Part shown: in pieces, positions 30,933 through 38,155 of the stretch | Numbering within the stretch: the stretch's first letter is position 1 | How the letters are laid out: each line of letters begins with the position of its first letter | The notes under the pieces: generated by a model | Databases searched by the model: none | What the model saw: only the letters and a program-made list of their open reading frames with translations | What the model was told of the DNA's origin: nothing | IMG/VR virus record: IMGVR_UViG_3300017500_000008 | Location: 1 to 39,903 of that record | Strand: one strand, 5' to 3' | Length of the DNA stretch: 39,903 bases | DNA from: a virus | Position numbers and translations under genes: made by a program

Positions 30933-31123
30933 ATGATAGTGCTACAGACAGCGGGGAGATAAAACATGGAAACAAAGCGATTTACTGTGAGAGTGAGAAT
31001 GCATACGTTCTCGGACGAACTGATGACGGACGATGCCCATACTGCGGTGAAGATTTGACTGGAGCGAGATATGATGCATTAAAAACACGAGTTGAAGAAA
31101 ACGGAGGTCGGATGTATGACTAG
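30929..31123 (+). CDS. Zinc-binding small protein
   Basis: 64 residues: KAIYCESENAYVLGRTDDGR, then CPYCGEDLTGARYD. CPYC plus the earlier Cys gives a probable knuckle. ATGA-coupled to the 75-residue gene; overlaps the next start by 8 bp. Confidence 0.7.
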   Translation: MNDSATDSGEIKHGNKAIYCESENAYVLGRTDDGRCPYCGEDLTGARYDALKTRVEENGGRMYD

Positions 31124-31280
31124 TGAACAACCCAAAGAGTGTGAAGAGTGTGGGTTAAGTTATAGGACGCTTACGGATAGTGATGTCAAAATGCACGAAA
31201 AATATTGCCCATACAAAGATGGGAACGGGATGGAACCATATCATGCGGCTTCAGCGCGAGACGGGTTATGGCAACCATGA
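31116..31280 (+). CDS. C2H2-type zinc-finger microprotein
   Basis: 54 residues: CEECGLSYRTLTDSDVKMHE then KYCPYKDGNGMEP. CxxC followed by HxxxxC fits a C2HC/C2H2 finger. ATG 31116 is preferred over an upstream in-frame start inside the previous gene. Coupled to the next gene by ATGA. Confidence 0.7.
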   Translation: MTSEQPKECEECGLSYRTLTDSDVKMHEKYCPYKDGNGMEPYHAASARDGLWQP

Positions 31281-31396
31281 CCACCACGCAAATATGGCCG
31301 TGCGAAGAATGCGGGCTTATCCGACCCGTTGACAACCAAGGGCGTTGCACCGAGTGCCAACCGACCGAAAAACCTACGGAGCAGGAGGCTAATTGA
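31277..31396 (+). CDS. Zinc-ribbon microprotein
   Basis: 39 residues: IWPCEECGLIRPVDNQGRCT then ECQPTEKPTEQEAN. Two CxxC pairs (CEEC, CTEC) within 20 residues form a classic small ribbon. ATGA-coupled upstream; its TGA touches the metallophosphoesterase gene. Confidence 0.7.
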   Translation: MTTTQIWPCEECGLIRPVDNQGRCTECQPTEKPTEQEAN

Positions 31397-31401
31397 TACC
31401 C

Positions 31402-32841
31402 ATGCCCACAGACAGAGAGGCGGCATACCTTGAGGCACTACCCGCAACCGATGCAGAACTGGCCGAACAGTGGGCTATCGCCGAGGGTGGCGTGCGTGGG
31501 TGTCGAAGCCGCCTTACGAGCAAGGGCTATCAGTTTGATAAAGACGGTGATGAGTGGTATGTCACGGCAGAACCGACCCACTTAGGCGGTGAAAGCGAAG
31601 ATAGCAGTGATTCACCCGATGACCTTGGCTTGTCCGACGTTGAACCCGAGGGTGAGCCGGACGAAAGCAACCTTTCGGATCGCCAGCGCGTGATTGCGAC
31701 GGAGCTACAGACGGGTGCCACGGTTGATGAACTTGTTGACGAACTCGGCGAACGCCGCCCGGTTATCACCGAGCATATCCGTGACCTCAAGCGGCAGGGT
31801 TGGAACGTCTATATCGATGAGACGGCAGAACACGTTGCCATTGAGGGCGACCAACCGCTACGCTCAAGCGAACACAAAGGCACCAGAACGCGGAAGGCCA
31901 ACCGATGGTGGGAAACACGGCACAATGCAGTTGAACGCCGTTCCGACGCCATTGACACGCCTACAGTCGATGTTGAGGCCACGGCAGGCAACGAGGATTG
32001 GGTCACTCACATGACCGACCTTCACGCGGGCGATAAAGTGCGTGGCTACGACAATCAGGTTGTCCATCGAACCGAACACCTGCCGGGGATAATTGATTAC
32101 ATCACCGACCAAAGTGTGTACCTTGCCGAAAAGCACAACAGCACTTACGATACGGCACAACTGTTGTGGGGTGGTGATTTTGTCACCAATGAGGCGATAT
32201 ATGAAGGGCAGTTTGAAGACCTTGACGCATGGCTTGACGAACAGGTTGACATCCTGCACGACCCTCTCCTACGGCAGATAAAGGCGTTTTCTGAGCGGTT
32301 CGATGCCGTCAATATCGTATGCACGCCGGGGAATCACGGCGATATTCGGGCGTCGGGGAGTTCCAAACAAGCCAATGCCGACCTGATTCTCTATAAGAGC
32401 CTACGCAACACTGTGGGTGCCTTACAAGAAATGGGCCAACTTGAAAACGTTGGTTTTGAGATCGGCAAGGCCGGCAGACCGTACGTGTTCACGCTACGCG
32501 GTGGGGAGATACACGGCCAGCTACGGCACGGACAAGACCGGAAGCCGCAAGCCGAAACCGGCGCACGTCTCAAGGAGTGGTTCAGTACCGTGCTGGACTC
32601 ACTCAACTTCGGTTCAATGGTCGATATTGTTTGGATGGGCCACCACCACGTCAGCGGCAGAATCCCGTGGAACGGCCCGCCAATATTCGTCACTGGAACG
32701 CCGAAACCGTCCGGCGACTACCCGCGAAAACTCGGCATGGTAGGCGCACCGCACGAACCCGATATAGCGACCTGCCACGGCGTGAGCGATGACGGTGTGA
32801 CAGGTGTGTTCCCGATTGATACGAGGAATTACGAACCATGA
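31402..32841 (+). CDS. Calcineurin-like metallophosphoesterase with N-terminal HTH region
   Basis: 479 residues from ATG 31402 (TTG 31393 is a coupled alternative). Residues 15-135 contain two helix-turn-helix-like segments (ELAEQWAIAEGGVRGCRSRL; VDELVDELGERRPVITEHIR). The catalytic part carries the full set of dimetal motifs: MTDLHAG (D206, H208), WGGDFV (D259), TPGNHGD (N311, H312), HGQ (371 or 376) and MGHHHVSG (413-418). The family includes Mre11/SbcD nucleases and phosphodiesterases, and the HTH regions suggest DNA targeting. A role in processing viral DNA ends or host nucleic acid is inference. Nearest neighbours are zinc microproteins. Confidence 0.87.
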   Translation: MPTDREAAYLEALPATDAELAEQWAIAEGGVRGCRSRLTSKGYQFDKDGDEWYVTAEPTHLGGESEDSSDSPDDLGLSDVEPEGEPDESNLSDRQRVIATELQTGATVDELVDELGERRPVITEHIRDLKRQGWNVYIDETAEHVAIEGDQPLRSSEHKGTRTRKANRWWETRHNAVERRSDAIDTPTVDVEATAGNEDWVTHMTDLHAGDKVRGYDNQVVHRTEHLPGIIDYITDQSVYLAEKHNSTYDTAQLLWGGDFVTNEAIYEGQFEDLDAWLDEQVDILHDPLLRQIKAFSERFDAVNIVCTPGNHGDIRASGSSKQANADLILYKSLRNTVGALQEMGQLENVGFEIGKAGRPYVFTLRGGEIHGQLRHGQDRKPQAETGARLKEWFSTVLDSLNFGSMVDIVWMGHHHVSGRIPWNGPPIFVTGTPKPSGDYPRKLGMVGAPHEPDIATCHGVSDDGVTGVFPIDTRNYEP

Positions 32842-33038
32842 GACACGACTACGACCTACCGCCCGACTGGGCGGGCATGACAAGCGACGAAAAGAACCAG
32901 TGGCTCACTCAAGAGCGGTGCCGGCGGCAAGCAATGCAACAGGCCACGGCACTAGAAGAACACAAAGAGAAGCGACGTGAGCGGCTTGAACGCCGGCTTG
33001 AGGTAAACGGCTATGAACCCTTAGACCGCAACCGATGA
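32838..33038 (+). CDS. Charged helical small protein
   Basis: 66 residues: LPPDWAGMTSDEKNQWLTQE then TALEEHKEKRRERLERRLEV. A long basic-acidic helix; no motif. ATGA-coupled to the metallophosphoesterase gene, possibly an accessory to it. Confidence 0.68.
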   Translation: MRHDYDLPPDWAGMTSDEKNQWLTQERCRRQAMQQATALEEHKEKRRERLERRLEVNGYEPLDRNR

Positions 33039-33268
33039 AAAAACCATACACATACTGTAGTCGATGTGGTGACGAATTGCCCGAGTGGTTACAAGAAAAA
33101 TATGAGGAAGAGCACCAAAGCGGCCCTATCCTATGCATTGACTGTGTAGGTGAGGTGATTAGTGGGATCGGTGACGCCTTGAAACCAGTCATGGACGCTT
33201 ACAAAACTATGATGAGGAACGCGCTTGAATCCCTCAGTGAAAGCTTCAACTCGGAGGAAAGCGAATGA
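33035..33268 (+). CDS. Zinc-ribbon protein with C-terminal helix
   Basis: 77 residues: YCSRCGDELPEWLQEKYEEE, then GPILCIDCVGEVISGIGDAL. CxxC pairs about 26 residues apart, then an amphipathic helix (VMDAYKTMMRNALESLSESF). ATGA-coupled on both sides. Confidence 0.72.
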   Translation: MKKPYTYCSRCGDELPEWLQEKYEEEHQSGPILCIDCVGEVISGIGDALKPVMDAYKTMMRNALESLSESFNSEESE

Positions 33269-33795
33269 CACCATCACTACAAACCCGACTGAAAGCACTG
33301 GTTGACAAGTACACGCCGAGCGGGTGGTATAGCGCGTATGCACTTGACGCCGAGGAACTAATCCGCACGTTTGATCTGCCGTTAGACCGAGCGCAAGTCA
33401 AGTTGCATAAAGTTGGATATGGTTTATTGCCCACCATATTTGGCGTGCGACTCTCGGCAGCGAAGCGACACCCAGAAACGGGCAAATTGCATGATGCTAC
33501 ACGACGGAAGGTGCCACGTTCAGCTGCCGAAAAAGCGCGCACGGATGAACTTGTGCGTGACACCGACCTGAGCGACTACGAACACGAACGGCTACAATAC
33601 CACGTTCACCTGTTCCAACGTGACGACGGCACAACGGACGTGTTTAGCCACCTTGAGCTTCGGAGTGACCTGCACCCGGTGGGAACCGAGGACTGGAGCG
33701 GAGCCATCGGACGGCTTATGATCCACTATTCACCACGATACGATAGTACACTCTTGGAAGGTGCGTCTGAACCGAAATTGGAGCAACTACTATGA
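33265..33795 (+). CDS. Unknown protein, 176 residues
   Basis: Segments include LKALVDKYTPSGWYSAYALD, AQVKLHKVGYGLLPTIFGVR, then a Lys/Arg-rich stretch (RRKVPRSAAEKARTDELVRD) and a beta region with YHVHLFQRDDGTTDVFSHLE. Alpha/beta, more basic than neighbours, so nucleic-acid contact is possible. I do not recognise it. Coupled by ATGA at both ends. Confidence 0.7.
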   Translation: MTPSLQTRLKALVDKYTPSGWYSAYALDAEELIRTFDLPLDRAQVKLHKVGYGLLPTIFGVRLSAAKRHPETGKLHDATRRKVPRSAAEKARTDELVRDTDLSDYEHERLQYHVHLFQRDDGTTDVFSHLELRSDLHPVGTEDWSGAIGRLMIHYSPRYDSTLLEGASEPKLEQLL

Positions 33796-34124
33796 GTGAA
33801 AAAGTGAACGGCGAGATGTTGGTTCAGGAGATTGAACACCACTTAGAAGCGTTAGACTTTGTAACGTGGGACAGATTCACCGCCGGCAGTTGGTCGGAAG
33901 AACTTGACTACATTACCGTTTACGGTTGGATAGACCGTCCTGATAGCCACGAGGATTACGTCGAGATTGTTTACTGGGATAACGGCCACCGGATGTTTAC
34001 CACGTCGTCAGAGAAACACACCGAAGATATATTTGAAGAACTGTTTGACGAGCCGCTTGAAAACCACAATGACTGTAAGCGCGTTGAGAACGCCGTTAAC
34101 ATAGATAACGTGGTGGAACTATGA
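33792..34124 (+). CDS. Acidic protein, unknown function
   Basis: 110 residues: VQEIEHHLEALDFVTWDRFT, YITVYGWIDRPDSHEDYVEI and a C-terminal helix EDIFEELFDEPLENH. Strongly acidic alpha/beta fold, which could mimic nucleic acid or bind a host protein; neither is demonstrated. ATGA-coupled. Confidence 0.7.
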   Translation: MSEKVNGEMLVQEIEHHLEALDFVTWDRFTAGSWSEELDYITVYGWIDRPDSHEDYVEIVYWDNGHRMFTTSSEKHTEDIFEELFDEPLENHNDCKRVENAVNIDNVVEL

Positions 34125-34303
34125 GCATGGAAATTGAAGTCCAAAAGGCACGCTTAGAGTCGCACCACTACGTCGAACACGTCGAAGTCACGGGCACGAA
34201 CGGGAACCCAAAACTCACGGTCACATCCACGGATGCCTTTGCCCGCAAGAAGTTAGAACAGAAAGATTGGAGTGACTACACCGTGTTTGTTGAGGTAGTA
34301 TGA
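34121..34303 (+). CDS. Small alpha/beta protein, unknown
   Basis: 60 residues: MSMEIEVQKARLESHHYVEH, VEVTGTNGNPKLTVTSTDAF, then KKLEQKDWSDYTVFVEVV. Two strands and a helix; no active-site motif. ATGA-coupled. Confidence 0.66.
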   Translation: MSMEIEVQKARLESHHYVEHVEVTGTNGNPKLTVTSTDAFARKKLEQKDWSDYTVFVEVV

Positions 34304-34479
34304 ACAGGAACTATCCGGGATGGAACGCCACGGAACAGGCCACGTGCCCTAAATGTGGTTCCTTTGTCGATGAGTCGAAACGCCACCAAGCCTGCCCGCA
34401 TCCCGACTGTGGGACAGCCGTGTTTATCATGAACGGCGAAGTGGTGGACAGGGAGCCACGCCCCGGCACGCAAGTATAG
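34300..34479 (+). CDS. Zinc-ribbon protein
   Basis: 59 residues: TCPKCGSFVDESKRHQACPH then PDCGTAVFIMNGEVVDREPR. Cys at CPKC and CPHPDC form a treble-clef or ribbon-like site. Last gene of this coupled run; a promoter-like tract follows at 34487. Confidence 0.72.
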   Translation: MNRNYPGWNATEQATCPKCGSFVDESKRHQACPHPDCGTAVFIMNGEVVDREPRPGTQV

Positions 34480-34486
34480 TCACAAG

Positions 34487-34492
34487 TTTTTA
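34487..34492 (+). promoter_or_regulatory. T-rich TATA-like element
   Basis: ttttta in cacaagtttttagttcc, centred about 33 nt before ATG 34523, in the only gap (43 bp) in this part of the operon. Confidence 0.45.
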
Positions 34493-34522
34493 GTTCCCCG
34501 GTGGGTGTTACCCATTGTAGGC

Positions 34523-34807
34523 ATGAACTACGAACACGCCGACTATCTCGACACCGATGACAGAGGCAGAGTCACGCTTGGCAAAGAGTTCGCAAACAGT
34601 AACGTCGCCGTGGCATGGGCTGAAATGCCAAACCCAGAGCCGGAAGAACTATCAGAACCAAGTGACGCCGAAAAAGAAGTGCTTGGCGACTTGTACCAGT
34701 GGGGCCGTGACAACGGGTATAGCCCGATAGACTTTGATCCGCATAATGGGCGTATTTACACAAAAGACGCCGAGTGGGTTGACACCGACGTGGAAGGCCT
34801 AGAATAA
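34523..34807 (+). CDS. AbrB-like small protein
   Basis: 94 residues. LDTDDRGRVTLGKEFANSNV resembles the swapped-hairpin AbrB/SpoVT pattern (DDRGRVTLPKE). The rest is acidic (EELSEPSDAEKEVLGDLYQW). It could regulate the downstream run of small genes that begins with it. Start chosen at ATG 34523, below the T-rich element; TTG 34505 is less likely. Confidence 0.62.
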   Translation: MNYEHADYLDTDDRGRVTLGKEFANSNVAVAWAEMPNPEPEELSEPSDAEKEVLGDLYQWGRDNGYSPIDFDPHNGRIYTKDAEWVDTDVEGLE

Positions 34808-35022
34808 TGAGCACGCCAAAAGACAACTTTCGGAGTGCCATAGAGCGGATTATATGGGCGCATAGCAATTTAGAAACAAGTGAGCGTGCAGAAGTGTTGC
34901 GACAGTTTGCCGATGGCTTAGACTCTGAGAACAGCCGATTTGAAGACATGGATGAACACGTCAGAGTCATGCTAAAACAGATGGGCTACACACTTCCCAA
35001 GGAGGCACAGGCCGATGAGTGA
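34807..35022 (+). CDS. Helical small protein
   Basis: 71 residues: MSTPKDNFRSAIERIIWAHS, SERAEVLRQFADGLDSENSR, then EHVRVMLKQMGYTLPKE. All helix, acidic. TAATG-coupled to the AbrB-like gene, overlaps the next by 8 bp. Unknown role. Confidence 0.68.
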   Translation: MSTPKDNFRSAIERIIWAHSNLETSERAEVLRQFADGLDSENSRFEDMDEHVRVMLKQMGYTLPKEAQADE

Positions 35023-35257
35023 CCAACTACGCCACGACTACGCACATTGCACAGCGTGTTCCGCAAGTAATGCAATCACTGTCATGGAACTATTCGGGCA
35101 AGAAATAGCGTTCAGACGGTTCAGTGGCGACCATACCGATATGTGGGCCAAAAATGAAGACGGTTGGTATTGCCCGAACCACGCCCACATAGGCATGGAT
35201 ATGGAACGTGAGGAATTTAAAAAGATGCGAGATGAAAAAGCGGGTGCGATTCAATGA
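35015..35257 (+). CDS. Zinc-binding small protein
   Basis: 80 residues: HDYAHCTACSASNAITVMEL, then DGWYCPNHAHIGMDMEREEF. CxxC with CPNH as the second half of the site gives C3H zinc binding. ATGA-coupled downstream. Confidence 0.72.
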   Translation: MSDQLRHDYAHCTACSASNAITVMELFGQEIAFRRFSGDHTDMWAKNEDGWYCPNHAHIGMDMEREEFKKMRDEKAGAIQ

Positions 35258-35481
35258 CCGACCCCAACGACACACGCAGTTTTGACGACGTGCGGGACGA
35301 GGTGACGGGTGACGGTGGCATAGAACCACGCTTCAAAAACTCAAGAGGTGAGATTGACGGCTATACGTTCATGTTACAGATTGACAGTGACGCGCCCGAT
35401 GCACTGGTGGCCGAGATTGAAGCCGCGTTAGCCAGCGTCAAGGCCGACTACGACGACACACAGGCAGGTGACGGGGAATGA
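35254..35481 (+). CDS. Acidic small protein, unknown
   Basis: 75 residues: TRSFDDVRDEVTGDGGIEPR, KNSRGEIDGYTFMLQIDSDA, then PDALVAEIEAALASVKADYD. Beta hairpin then helix, no motif. ATGA-coupled on both sides. Confidence 0.68.
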   Translation: MTDPNDTRSFDDVRDEVTGDGGIEPRFKNSRGEIDGYTFMLQIDSDAPDALVAEIEAALASVKADYDDTQAGDGE

Positions 35482-35870
35482 GTGACACAACAACAGCAGA
35501 ATCAGCCATTGATGAAATGGCATATGAGACTGTTGAAGGTCAGTTTGGCAATAACCAATGTGTTGCTATCCCGTGTCAATTGCAATTCACGGACACGCCA
35601 AGTAAGGATATTGAGCGGTTCCACGCAGCACTTGATGAACGTGACTTTTCGCCGTTGGATAAACACCGCCAAGATGAAAATGGGGTACACTATGAGGGGG
35701 AAGTTTGTTCTACAGAAAACTACAAACGTATTCGGGTGCTTGTATTCCGTGACAATATGATCCGTATATATCCCCGCGAAGATGAACCCACAACTGATGA
35801 ATTGAAGAAATTACTTAAAGCAATTACTATTGGGTGGAACGCTAGTGTTGAACACAATCCGATTGACTAG
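35478..35870 (+). CDS. Unknown protein, 130 residues
   Basis: YETVEGQFGNNQCVAIPCQL, KDIERFHAALDERDFSPLDK, HYEGEVCSTENYKRIRVLVF and EPTTDELKKLLKAITIGW. Alpha/beta with several Cys but no paired zinc motif. Somewhat A+T-richer than neighbours. Ends the run that began at 34523. Confidence 0.7.
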   Translation: MSDTTTAESAIDEMAYETVEGQFGNNQCVAIPCQLQFTDTPSKDIERFHAALDERDFSPLDKHRQDENGVHYEGEVCSTENYKRIRVLVFRDNMIRIYPREDEPTTDELKKLLKAITIGWNASVEHNPID

Positions 35871-35899
35871 CCCAACCGACAGATATTAGTCCCCCGACG

Positions 35900-35908
35900 T
35901 ATATTATA
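35900..35908 (+). promoter_or_regulatory. TATA-like tract tatattata
   Basis: In the 111-bp gap 35871-35981. It would start transcripts near 35930-35935, ahead of the gene at 35982. Confidence 0.45.
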
Positions 35909-35981
35909 GGACAAGACGCACAACTACGGTGGGCATACTACCGGTGTGTCCGCTGTCACGCAGTCACGACTTTGTGATTCA

Positions 35982-36596
35982 ATGCCAACGTGCCACCACT
36001 GCGGCGATGAATACGAATCCGGGTTTGATGGACAGTATTGCTCGCATGAGTGTTTTTACTCATTACGCGGCGAGAAAGCACTGAACCTCTTACGGAACAC
36101 GCACACGCACTGTGCGACGTGTGGGAAGACGCTCAAGGTTATCGAAGAGCCGCCGGACGGATGGGAAGAGCAACGCCGATCATGGCGTGAGCATATCCTT
36201 GATAACGGCGGTGAGATCATTAGCGTTGACGGCGAACTCGTCGTTGACATTACGAACCTTACAAGCCGACGCACCAGCGCGGATAACGTCGTTGGCTTTC
36301 AGTACCGGACAGAAGACGCTGAGATAGTCGAGAAAGACTTTGACGGCGGCAAACGTGTCAACCCTATCGTTCGCACCGGAACAGGCTGTACGTGTGGACA
36401 GACGGATCACACCGTCGTTGACAAGGACTTACGAGACATTGAGTTGAAAGAGGCTCTGACGAATTACGTGCAAGCCTTGTGGCAGTTTTACGAGCAGGGA
36501 CAGTTAGACCAACGACTTGATTATCAGCTCTTCTTTGAGACGTACAAGGAGAGTCGTGACATTGAGTATGCGTTAGGAGTTGGATTACATCAATGA
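35982..36596 (+). CDS. Zinc-finger protein, unknown function
   Basis: 204 residues from ATG 35982 (in-frame GTG 35946 possible). It opens with PTCHHCGDEYESGFDGQYCS then HECFYSLRG, a treble-clef-like double CxxC unit, and has a second site at HCATCGKTL. A third Cys pair lies in GTGCTCGQTDHTVVD. The C-terminus is helical (LTNYVQALWQFYEQGQLDQR). Multi-site zinc proteins of this kind often bind nucleic acid. ATGA-coupled to the next gene. Confidence 0.75.
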   Translation: MPTCHHCGDEYESGFDGQYCSHECFYSLRGEKALNLLRNTHTHCATCGKTLKVIEEPPDGWEEQRRSWREHILDNGGEIISVDGELVVDITNLTSRRTSADNVVGFQYRTEDAEIVEKDFDGGKRVNPIVRTGTGCTCGQTDHTVVDKDLRDIELKEALTNYVQALWQFYEQGQLDQRLDYQLFFETYKESRDIEYALGVGLHQ

Positions 36597-36787
36597 GCGT
36601 TGCCAGCAAACTCAAGACGGGATACGTATTTTTCCGGTTGGTGTTGAATCTCATCCCACAGTTGATTAACGTCTACAGGAACCGCGAAGAGTTAGAAGCG
36701 ATAGGCGACGACATGAAGGTGTGTCCTGATTGTGAGCCATTGATACCGTGCGACGAACACAGTGACGAAATGGATCAGCACCTATGA
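36593..36787 (+). CDS. Small protein with hydrophobic helix and Cys cluster
   Basis: 64 residues. LKTGYVFFRLVLNLIPQLIN is a hydrophobic/amphipathic helix that may touch the membrane; VCPDCEPLIPCDEHSDEMDQ supplies a zinc-type C3H cluster. ATGA-coupled on both sides. Confidence 0.68.
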   Translation: MSVASKLKTGYVFFRLVLNLIPQLINVYRNREELEAIGDDMKVCPDCEPLIPCDEHSDEMDQHL

Positions 36788-36870
36788 ACCTCAAAGCATA
36801 CGCTGAAGCCATTGACGACGAACTGAACTGTTGGCGAATGGCCTACGAAGCGATGCAAGACGGCAGTTAA
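36784..36870 (+). CDS. Microprotein, 28 residues
   Basis: MNLKAYAEAIDDELNCWRMA then YEAMQDGS: one acidic helix. ATGA coupling to the preceding gene and an immediate following promoter-like element (36872) are the main support. Confidence 0.5.
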   Translation: MNLKAYAEAIDDELNCWRMAYEAMQDGS

Positions 36871-37118
36871 GACTAAGTACCCCCACGCCAATATCCCACT
36901 GTATCGCCCCGGACGTGGTTCACCGTTCGACTACCACCCTAGAACGTTCGCTTGGTTACGTGACTTCCACCGGCACGTCCGACCCACAGGGGGATACGGC
37001 CAAGAGCCTCGCATTGCGACCCTCTGTTTTCAGAACAATGCACTACAAACAACCATTCTACTGTTACTTCCATCGGCAAGTCGCGGTTTGGAGTCACATA
37101 TTACACGGAAATAGCATC
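36871..37118. other. 248-bp region without convincing gene; 8-bp stem
   Basis: Begins with ACTAAGTA (36872-36879) but no ATG or GTG stands at the leaderless distance. CGGACGTG (36910-36917) and CACGTCCG (36974-36981) are exact complements, 72 nt end to end. A frame without a start codon runs to TAG near 37113 and is Arg-rich, unlike the acidic proteins here. A small RNA or a long leader for the membrane genes is possible. Confidence 0.5.
36872..36879 (+). promoter_or_regulatory. ACTAAGTA promoter element
   Basis: Same octamer as 28421-28428 and 37623-37630, but not followed by a start codon at 28-31 nt; would make a transcript with a leader of roughly 220 nt before the membrane gene at 37119. 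Confidence 0.5.
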
Positions 37119-37313
37119 ATGGATACGGACACCTTTCGACTCGGCGGGCGATTCATACTTTCACTATTCATGCTCGGCTTAGTCCTTACAGGTGACGTAT
37201 CCGGTTCGATAGGTGTGACGGCAGCAACGATTACGAGTGGCATTGACGTAGCGGCCTTTGTCGAAGCGTTGAAAGAGACACAGACGGACACCCAGACTAC
37301 CTTTGAAAAATGA
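37119..37313 (+). CDS. Small membrane protein 1
   Basis: 64 residues. The hydrophobic segment FILSLFMLGLVLTG is followed by an Ala/Thr/Ile region (SIGVTAATITSGIDVAAFV), then a charged C-terminus (EALKETQTDTQTTFEK). One or two membrane spans with a charged tail is the size class of holin-like proteins. ATG 37119 is preferred; the same frame is open back to 36831 but that extension looks non-coding. Confidence 0.68.
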   Translation: MDTDTFRLGGRFILSLFMLGLVLTGDVSGSIGVTAATITSGIDVAAFVEALKETQTDTQTTFEK

Positions 37314-37459
37314 TACAACACGTTGCATGGCTCACCCAAGACGTGACGCTTCCGTTATGGGCGTTTACGTGCATTCTACTGTTACCGGCGGCATACTTTG
37401 CAAATCTGGGTAAGACCATGATCGGCAAGAAGATGAACGGTGTGGAAAAGGATAAGTGA
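37310..37459 (+). CDS. Small membrane protein 2
   Basis: 49 residues: TLPLWAFTCILLLPAAYFAN is a single membrane span with a Lys-rich tail (KTMIGKKMNGVEKDK). ATGA-coupled to membrane protein 1, so the two are made together. Paired small membrane proteins could form a lysis or membrane-modifying unit. Confidence 0.68.
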   Translation: MIQHVAWLTQDVTLPLWAFTCILLLPAAYFANLGKTMIGKKMNGVEKDK

Positions 37460-37614
37460 CTACAGGCGACACTACTGGTATGGCACGAATGACTGATTTC
37501 ACACCCCAGTTTCGAGAGAAAGCAAGGCAGCATGACGACTTTATCGTAACTGACGACGGTGCAATTCAATTGAAACCCGGTGTTGAAGAGGCTTCGTTGA
37601 CGGTTGAAGAGTAG
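37456..37614 (+). CDS. Small acidic protein
   Basis: 52 residues from GTG 37456 (GTGA overlap with the previous stop) or 44 from ATG 37480: TDFTPQFREKARQHDDFIVT, then DDGAIQLKPGVEEASLTV. Coupled to the membrane pair; unknown. Confidence 0.58.
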   Translation: MTTGDTTGMARMTDFTPQFREKARQHDDFIVTDDGAIQLKPGVEEASLTVEE

Positions 37615-37622
37615 CCCGAACC

Positions 37623-37630
37623 ACTAAGTA
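37623..37630 (+). promoter_or_regulatory. ACTAAGTA promoter element
   Basis: Exact octamer 29 nt before ATG 37652 in a 37-bp gap; the best example of the leaderless spacing. Confidence 0.65.
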
Positions 37631-37651
37631 GGAGTGCGATAATACACGGGT

Positions 37652-38110
37652 ATGGCAGATTTGGGTTATGAAACCTTTGAGAGTGAATGGATAGATCACC
37701 CCGACATTAAAGAATTAGTCCGTTCCAAACTAACCGGCAATGTATTGAACCTACCGTGTGGTTTGTCTGAAATAGGTGATGTACGTGCAGATGTTGATAA
37801 AAGCGTTTCGCCAGATATTGTATGCGACCTCACAGAACCACCTTTTGAAAAACAATCGTTTGATACTGTTTATTGCGACCCCCCATATTCTATGTTCGCC
37901 CCCGGACAGCGAATGTCATGGGCTAAAGAATTGTATTCCATTGCACGAAAGAGATTAATCGTTCAGGGCATGAACACGGCCCTCCATGTAGGCGCACCGT
38001 CAGACCAAGAGTTGTATTGTCTAAAACCTAAACCGGGTAGTTCAAAACGCGGCATCCGAGTGTTACAGGTTTTTACACGGCCTGATTCAACGTTGGATAA
38101 ATACGCCTAA
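37652..38110 (+). CDS. Class I methyltransferase-like protein (DPPY)
   Basis: 152 residues. GNVLNLPCGLSEIGDVRADV supplies the SAM-binding start (LNLPCG in place of the usual DxGxG). DIVCDLTEPP and FDTVYCDPPYSMFAPGQ carry the acidic turn and the DPPY catalytic motif of amino-methyltransferases. Then comes ELYSIARKRLIVQGMN. The chain is short for a sequence-specific DNA methylase (no target-recognition domain), so it may act on a simple site or on another substrate. It is the second methylase here and has its own promoter. Confidence 0.78.
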   Translation: MADLGYETFESEWIDHPDIKELVRSKLTGNVLNLPCGLSEIGDVRADVDKSVSPDIVCDLTEPPFEKQSFDTVYCDPPYSMFAPGQRMSWAKELYSIARKRLIVQGMNTALHVGAPSDQELYCLKPKPGSSKRGIRVLQVFTRPDSTLDKYA

Positions 38111-38155
38111 CCCGCTGCTGTGCTGTTTCAGACAAAACAAAGGCCATGAGTGTTT

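Noticed and set aside
36910-36981. tRNA-sized 72-nt segment closed by an acceptor-like stem
   Set aside because: The stem pairs exactly, but no T-arm loop (TTCRA) or D-arm stands at the required place on either strand, so it is not a tRNA.
36875-37113. Open frame without start codon, protein-like with Arg/Pro-rich sequence
   Set aside because: No ATG, GTG or TTG opens it after the upstream stop, and the basic composition is unlike this acidic proteome; kept only as possible RNA.
36831-37118. Upstream extension of the membrane protein gene to 36831
   Set aside because: It would overlap a coupled microprotein and cross the promoter element, and the added residues look non-coding.
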